58,298 bases of DNA, taken from the NCBI GenBank assembly GCA_900551675.1, contig URXH01000001.1, positions 1 to 58,298 of the forward strand. The letters are read 5' to 3'. A program made the position numbers and the translations under genes. Every line of letters starts with the position of its first letter. Position 1 is the first letter of the stretch. The notes beneath the pieces were generated by a model. The model had not been told where the DNA came from and searched no databases. It saw only the letters and a program-made list of their open reading frames with translations. This DNA is from an uncultured bacterium (lineage in GTDB: Bacteria > Cyanobacteriota > Vampirovibrionia > Gastranaerophilales > Gastranaerophilaceae). Of this stretch, positions 53,552-58,298 are shown one piece after another.

Positions 53552-54618
53552 CTACCACGGGTAATCAGACCTTATTTCCCAGCCGTCAGCCATTATCAAG
53601 GCTGCACACCACATACCGCGCCCCTGCTTGTTACACTGATAATTGTTAGCACTGGGACCGTCCCGAAATTCATCTCGGGTGCGAACAACAGCAGAAGACT
53701 CATTATCATCATAAGACATTGGTCTTACTCCTTTTTCGGTAACTGACAACGAAAATAAATCTCTTCCAAATTTATTAGGACGCTTAAATCCGTTTAAATC
53801 TATTGTAAAACTCTTTCTCTTTATACTAAGAGCTGAAGTTGAAGGAATTATACTATAAGCAAAAATTTGAGTTCCTGATGGCAAAGTTATTATTTCCGCA
53901 TTATCATACAAATGGATAAGCCCTTTTTCTTCAGCACCTGATGTCCCGTAATATTTTATTCCATGCTGTCTTGCTGTACCGACAGTCGTGTTGGATATTT
54001 CCATATAAGATGATAAGTACTTTTTGAAAAAATCGGAGCTGCTTATAGAATAATCCCATAAAGAAGGATCACCGTATTCAAATTTCGCCATTTCCGCTGC
54101 CTGTGATAATTCCGAATATACTTTCTTTAACTGAGTTACGGTCTGTTTTTTCTGATAATTAGTTATCAAGGAAGGCATTGTCATTGCAGCAACTACACCG
54201 ATAATGCCAAGGGTTATTAAAACTTCTGCCAGAGTAAATGCAACTCTACGAATATCGTTAAAGTGGACTACGTGCGTAGCACCTTCTGCCAGAGTAAACG
54301 CGGATTTTTTATGAGGTGAATAAGTCGGTTTCGCACCATCTACTTTGGGTGAGGGATGATTTACTGCCATAGTGCCATAGTATCTTAGCAGCTGAATAAA
54401 TACATGCCATCTAATGACACCATCACCAAAAAGAACAAGAGATTGAATATTAAGACCTGTCATAGCGCGCATGGTGCGCGATCTTTTTAGGATAAATTTC
54501 AGATTGCGTAATAAATGCACAATGACATTAATGTAAACAACCTGACTTCCTGACTTCTTGCCCTCTGCTAACTGAGAGTGCCCCCCCCCCGAACTCTTGA
54601 ATAATCTGCTCTTTTCAT
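53552..54618 (-). CDS. Phase-variable type IV prepilin-like protein, frame OFF
   Basis: Good ribosome site (GAGGAG) and ATG 54618 give MKRADYSRVRGGG, but with the ten-G tract present the frame stops within five codons (TAG at about 54570). With eleven G it would run uninterrupted to 53552, through the repeated palindromic leader, two FTLAE motifs, FTLAEVLITLGIIGVVAAM, the DLNGFKRPNKFGRDLF block and the end MADGWEIRSDYPW. Internal starts such as GTG 54520 could rescue a shorter product. The downstream frame is intact, which argues for switching rather than decay. Confidence 0.82.
54439..54531 (-). repeat. Repeated palindromic leader module, copy 2
   Basis: Matches 16434-16525 along nearly its whole length, with a partly degraded TTGCGTA-ATAAA-TGCACAA palindrome. 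Confidence 0.75.
54581..54590 (-). repeat. Homopolymeric G(10) tract in pilin leader, out of frame
   Basis: Ten C on the plus strand. One more G would restore the frame. Confidence 0.95.
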
Positions 54619-54661
54619 AATTTCAAACTCCTCTTATTATTATAAAAACTATTATATAAAC

Positions 54662-54690
54662 AATATAACATATATTGTTTTATATTTCAA
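54662..54690 (-). promoter_or_regulatory. Promoter of the 53552 pilin gene
   Basis: TTGAAA, 17 bases, TATATT with upstream TG (TGTTATATT) on the minus strand. Confidence 0.6.
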
Positions 54691-54781
54691 TAAATAACTT
54701 AATATTTTATGCTTTTTCAAACCGTTTGTTTTATAATTTTTAAAGATAGTTATACAGACTGAAAAAGGGAAAGAGGTTTAT

Positions 54782-55675
54782 ATGGCATTAAGATACGATG
54801 CGGGCGAAGTTATAACAGCTATGGTTACTCCGTTTAATTCAAAAAGAGAAATCGATTATAACAAAGCCGAAGAACTTGCCAGATATTTGATTAGTCATGG
54901 AAGCGATGCCCTTCTTGTTGCAGGAACAACAGGAGAAGGTCCGACTTTAACACATGAAGAAGAATTTGAGCTTTTAAGCACAATAAAAAGAGCCGTTGCA
55001 AATAAAGCAAAAGTTATTATGAATGCAGGTTCTAATTCAACAGAAACAGCTGTCATGTCGGCAAAATGGGCTCAAAAAGAAGGTGTTGATGCAATACTTT
55101 CGGTTGTTCCATACTATAACAAACCTTCTCAAAAAGGTATGATTGAACATTTTTCAGCAGTGGCGGAAAGTGTTGATTTACCTGTAATTATTTATAATAT
55201 TCCAGGAAGAACAGGGGTTAATATGCTTCCTGAAACTGTTGCAACACTTGCCGAAAAATATGAAAATGTTGTTGCAATTAAACAAAGCTATGCCGATATG
55301 GATATGGTTACTGAAATGAAAATATGCTGTCCCGAAAATTTTTCAGTATATTCGGGAGATGACAGCTTAACGCTTCCAATGATGTCTTTAGGCGCCAGAG
55401 GTGTAATTTCCGTTGCATCACATATTTTCGGTTCGGAAGTAAAATCTATGATTAGGAATTACAAAACAGGAGAATTTCTTGCCGCTGTTAATATGCACAA
55501 AAAACTCTACCCCGTTTTCAGAAAATTATTTATGGCGCCTAATCCTGTTCCGGTAAAAGCAGCGCTTGCTCATAAAGGAATTATGGAAGATTTTGTAAGA
55601 CGACCGCTTGTAGAACTTACACAAATAGAAAAAAAAGATTTATTTATGGTTATAGATGAAGTTAATAATGATTAG
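54782..55675 (+). CDS. dapA: 4-Hydroxy-tetrahydrodipicolinate synthase
   Basis: Condenses pyruvate and aspartate semialdehyde, entry to the diaminopimelate/lysine pathway. GTTGEGPTLTHEE, the tyrosine motif YNIPGRTGVNM and the Schiff-base lysine VAIKQSYADMDMV are intact. 297 residues. AAGGGAAAGAGG precedes the ATG. Sits before secDF but probably has its own promoter. Confidence 0.95.
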   Translation: MALRYDAGEVITAMVTPFNSKREIDYNKAEELARYLISHGSDALLVAGTTGEGPTLTHEEEFELLSTIKRAVANKAKVIMNAGSNSTETAVMSAKWAQKEGVDAILSVVPYYNKPSQKGMIEHFSAVAESVDLPVIIYNIPGRTGVNMLPETVATLAEKYENVVAIKQSYADMDMVTEMKICCPENFSVYSGDDSLTLPMMSLGARGVISVASHIFGSEVKSMIRNYKTGEFLAAVNMHKKLYPVFRKLFMAPNPVPVKAALAHKGIMEDFVRRPLVELTQIEKKDLFMVIDEVNND

Positions 55676-55753
55676 CCTGACGGAACTATAAATAAAATTT
55701 AAAATTACAAGTAAAATAAAAAAATAAAAAACAGTTAATAAAGAGGATAAAAA

Positions 55754-57061
55754 ATGAAAAACAAAATTTTAATGTTCTGGTTTATTGTGGCAATAGTTAT
55801 TGTATCAATAGCTCTTATCCTTATTAAACCGACAAAACTCGGGCTTGACCTTGTCGGCGGGTCAAGATTGGTTCTTGAAGCCGAAACAACAGACAGTATC
55901 GCAAAGATTACACCTGACGTAATGAACAGACTACAATTTGCAATTGAACAGCGTGTAAACAAACTCGGTGTTGCGGAAACGGTAGTTCAACAGGTCGGCG
56001 ATAAAAGGCTGCTGATTGAAATTCCAAACGTAACCGATTTAAAAGAGGCCAAAGCTTTTATCGGGGAAACTGCCCAGTTAGAATTCAAAAAAGAAGGGAA
56101 AGCTGCAGACGGTTCACCTGTATGGGTTTCAACAGGCCTTACGGGACGCGATCTTGCAAAATCAACCTTAAGCACCGATACTACAGGGCAGTGGGTTGTA
56201 TCACTGGAGTTTAATTCAGAAGGAGCTAAAAAATTCGCAGATTTAACAAAAGCTCTTGTCGGTCAGCAGATGGCAATATTCTTTGACGGCGAACTTCAAT
56301 CTGCACCTCGTGTAAATGAAGCGATTTATGGCGGCAAAGCCCAGATTTCAGGGGGCGAAAGCGGTTTCGCTTATGAAGAAGCCGAAAGAATGGTAAACCT
56401 TCTTAACGCAGGAGCTTTACCTGTTCCTGCCAAAATTGTTGAAGAAAATACTGTAGGTCCGACACTCGGTGCAGACAGTATTGAAAAATCAAAAAAAGCA
56501 GGTATAATAGGTCTTTCAGCAGTTATGCTGTTTATGATAGTCTTCTATCACGTTCCCGGTTTGATTGCTGATATCGCCTTAGTAATATACAGTTTAATAT
56601 TATTTGCACTATTTAAAACAATCCCTGTAACTTTAACTCTTGCAGGTATTGCAGGTTTTATTCTTTCAATAGGTATGGCGGTTGATGCCAATATTCTTAT
56701 TTTTGAAAGAACTAAAGAAGAATTAAGAGCAGGCAGAAATCTGTTTACTGCAATTAATTCAGGTTTTGACAGAGCATTTACAAGTATCTTTGACTCAAAC
56801 ATGACAACAATAATCACCTGTACAATTCTTTATCTGTTAGGAACAAGCGTTGTTAAAGGTTTTGCCCTGACTCTTGCAATCGGTGTTATTGTTTCTATGT
56901 TCAGTGCAATTACCGTAACAAAAAACTTCATGCACTTAATCTTCGGTACAGGCGAGCTTAAACACCCTGCACTATTCGGATTAAGAAAAGATGAAATCGG
57001 ACAGAGCTATGAAGCAACAGAGACAAAACGAGAAAAAGCTCGTTTTGGTATCTTGGATTAG
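55754..57061 (+). CDS. secD: Protein translocase subunit SecD
   Basis: Membrane subunit that helps SecYEG complete export using the proton gradient. One N-terminal span, the LGLDLVGGSRLVLEAE signature, a periplasmic P1 domain, then five spans with SIGMAVDANILIFER. At 435 residues it is shorter than E. coli SecD (615), as in many Firmicutes and cyanobacterial relatives. Followed by secF. Confidence 0.95.
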   Translation: MKNKILMFWFIVAIVIVSIALILIKPTKLGLDLVGGSRLVLEAETTDSIAKITPDVMNRLQFAIEQRVNKLGVAETVVQQVGDKRLLIEIPNVTDLKEAKAFIGETAQLEFKKEGKAADGSPVWVSTGLTGRDLAKSTLSTDTTGQWVVSLEFNSEGAKKFADLTKALVGQQMAIFFDGELQSAPRVNEAIYGGKAQISGGESGFAYEEAERMVNLLNAGALPVPAKIVEENTVGPTLGADSIEKSKKAGIIGLSAVMLFMIVFYHVPGLIADIALVIYSLILFALFKTIPVTLTLAGIAGFILSIGMAVDANILIFERTKEELRAGRNLFTAINSGFDRAFTSIFDSNMTTIITCTILYLLGTSVVKGFALTLAIGVIVSMFSAITVTKNFMHLIFGTGELKHPALFGLRKDEIGQSYEATETKREKARFGILD

Positions 57062-57122
57062 ATAAATTGCACGAAAAGCTAAGCAACTGACAAAAACACA
57101 AAAAATTTAGAGGATAAAAAAA

Positions 57123-58091
57123 ATGATAAATACAGGTAGAAAACATTTAGTTCATATAGTTAAATTCAGATGGTGGTGGATGGCTTTAACCTGCCTTCTG
57201 CTAGTTCCAGGAATTATCGCGATGATTTATTCATCCGTAACTTATGCAAACCATGCACCTATGAAAGTCGGGATTGACTATACAGGCGGAACAATTTTGC
57301 AGTACGGGCTTGAACAAAAACTTGCAAACAGCGATGTTGCAAAAACAAGAGAAAGCCTTGAAAAAGCCGGAATTGAAAACCCTTACATACAAATTTTAAA
57401 CGTCAATAACGACCAGCAGAAAAAAACAAAATCAAATATTAATTCAATAATTTCAATAAGAACAAAATTTATTGACAAAAATTCAAATACAACAGAAGTT
57501 ATTACAGAACAGCTAAAAAAAGATTACACAAATCCTGAGCTTATCTCGGTAAGTTCAGTCGGACCTACAATGGGTAAAGAATTGTTTAAAAACTCTTTAC
57601 TTGCTGTAACACTTGCGTTCTTAGGAATTGTTGCATATCTTTCATTCAGATTCAGATTTGACTATGCACTTGCCGCAATTTTAGGTGTATTGCATGACGT
57701 AATCTTTGTATGCGGAATTTTCTCAATACTCGGTCTTGTTTACAATGTTCAAATTGACGGATTATTTATTACTGCAATTTTGACGGTTATAGGTTTCTCC
57801 GTTCACGATACAATCGTTGTATTTGACAGAATCAGAGAAAACTTAAGATATTATTCAAAGAAAATGTCATTCGGAGAAATTGTAGACGCATCAGTAAACC
57901 AGACTTTGACAAGAAGTATCAACACATCATTAACAACGTTGATAACACTTCTTGCATTATACTTCTGGGGCGGAGTTACAACTAAAGATTTCGTTCTATG
58001 TATGATACTCGGTATTGCAATCGGAACATATTCAAGTATATTCTTCTGTTCAATGCTTGTTGATTTCTGGAACGATAAGCGTGCCGCTTAA
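57123..58091 (+). CDS. secF: Protein translocase subunit SecF
   Basis: Partner of SecD; 322 residues with six spans. KVGIDYTGGTILQYG near the N-terminus and VIGFSVHDTIVVFDRIRENLR are family signatures. It lies 61 bases after secD with its own ribosome site (AGAGGATAAAAAA). The last codons form part of a direct repeat with the sequence at 58137-58155. Confidence 0.95.
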   Translation: MINTGRKHLVHIVKFRWWWMALTCLLLVPGIIAMIYSSVTYANHAPMKVGIDYTGGTILQYGLEQKLANSDVAKTRESLEKAGIENPYIQILNVNNDQQKKTKSNINSIISIRTKFIDKNSNTTEVITEQLKKDYTNPELISVSSVGPTMGKELFKNSLLAVTLAFLGIVAYLSFRFRFDYALAAILGVLHDVIFVCGIFSILGLVYNVQIDGLFITAILTVIGFSVHDTIVVFDRIRENLRYYSKKMSFGEIVDASVNQTLTRSINTSLTTLITLLALYFWGGVTTKDFVLCMILGIAIGTYSSIFFCSMLVDFWNDKRAA

Positions 58092-58155
58092 CCCACCATA
58101 CAGGTTTCGGATAAACTTACATAGTCTTAACTAAAGATAAGCGTGTCGCTTAACA
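58074..58155. repeat. Direct repeat GATAAGCGTGYCGCTTAAC
   Basis: Two nearly identical 19-base copies at 58074-58092 (end of secF) and 58137-58155. Each contains the inverted repeat AAGCG..CGCTT. Confidence 0.75.
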
Positions 58156-58189
58156 CGCAACTTCAAGGCACCCGGTGCTACTGTCATTC

Positions 58190-58217
58190 TGAACTTGTTT
58201 CAGAATCTCAAACCTTA
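58190..58217. repeat. Dispersed TGTCATTCTGAACTTG repeat
   Basis: Contains TTCTGAA-CTTG-TTTCAGAA and is related to 13418-13446. Confidence 0.6.
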
Positions 58218-58238
58218 TTCGTTTATAACAAACATACA

Positions 58239-58270
58239 AAAAAAGACCTCTTAAAACAGAGGTCTTTTTT
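58239..58270. terminator. Terminator downstream of secF
   Basis: AAAAAAGACCTCT / AGAGGTCTTTTTT hairpin with T run. Confidence 0.85.
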
Positions 58271-58272
58271 CA

Positions 58273-58298
58273 GCCCCTCTCTCTAACTCTCTCCCAAA
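58273..58298. repeat. C/T-rich repeat at window end
   Basis: CCCCTCTCTCTAACTCTCTCCC is nearly the reverse complement of the repeat near 20110-20137. Cut by the window edge. Confidence 0.55.

Noticed and set aside
16569..54590. Poly-G tracts as pure assembly artefacts
   Set aside because: They occur only in prepilin leaders, differ in length according to codon phase, and lie behind strong ribosome sites. Individual lengths may still be miscalled.

Overview
AT-rich (roughly one-third G+C) bacterial chromosomal DNA with a dense, ordinary housekeeping gene set. I infer a gut-type Vampirovibrionia/Melainabacteria relative (Gastranaerophilales-like). The reasons are the many solitary prepilin-like genes with the signature FTLAEVLITLGIIGVV, a PDZ/DUF512 iron-sulfur protein known mainly from the cyanobacterial lineage, a Gram-negative style MlaE/MlaF lipid transporter, and low-GC codon use. 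The assignment comes from recognised families, not from a search. No rRNA, tRNA, CRISPR array, prophage or insertion sequence was seen.

Layout. 1-67: start of a prepilin gene cut by the window edge. 183-6568: YibE/F membrane protein, metK with an unusual GC-rich leader, and a 1219-aa protein of unknown role. 6656-9069: two small genes, a frameshifted pilin, tlyA and a small secreted protein. 9054-15477: polA, clpX, clpP and tig. 15562-22800: phase-variable pilin, GH38 alpha-mannosidase, a repeat-bearing protein, a 780-base repeat-rich intergenic region, glnA, and a second phase-variable pilin. 22902-30194: mlaE-mlaF-aminotransferase, DUF512, PadR, mazG and dgkA. 30191-38022: ybeY, pgpH, two glycosyltransferases and two lineage-type proteins. 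38083-45206: third intact phase-variable pilin, then cdaA, lysA, ubiA-like, ROK kinase and nanE. 45351-53549: M16 protease, HTH regulator, frameshifted uracil-DNA glycosylase, minor pilin-like protein, ilvB, two secreted coiled-coil proteins, rph and a PHP phosphoesterase. 53552-58298: a phase-OFF pilin, dapA, secD, secF and terminal repeats.

How it fits together. dapA, lysA and possibly the aminotransferase serve lysine/diaminopimelate synthesis. cdaA and the HD-domain protein would make and degrade c-di-AMP. tig-clpP-clpX is a protein quality-control cluster. SecD/SecF, signal-peptide proteins and the Mla pair serve the envelope.

Main discovery candidate. The only G/C homopolymers of 10-11 bases that I see in this AT-rich window occur five times. 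Each time the tract lies within the first ten to fourteen codons of a prepilin gene, upstream of the prepilin-peptidase motif. Each gene has a clear Shine-Dalgarno before the tract and an extended -10 promoter (TGTTATAxT). In three genes the tract length keeps the frame open (11, 11, 10 G). In the 53552 gene (10 G) the frame closes within five codons and would reopen with 11. In the edge gene (10 G) the frame also closes. This looks like a dispersed, independently switching set of phase-variable pilins. Supporting oddities are a repeated palindromic leader module shared by two of them, a duplicated FTLAE motif in one, a recurring N-terminal F[KTN]G motif in four otherwise unrelated proteins, and several apparently leaderless genes.
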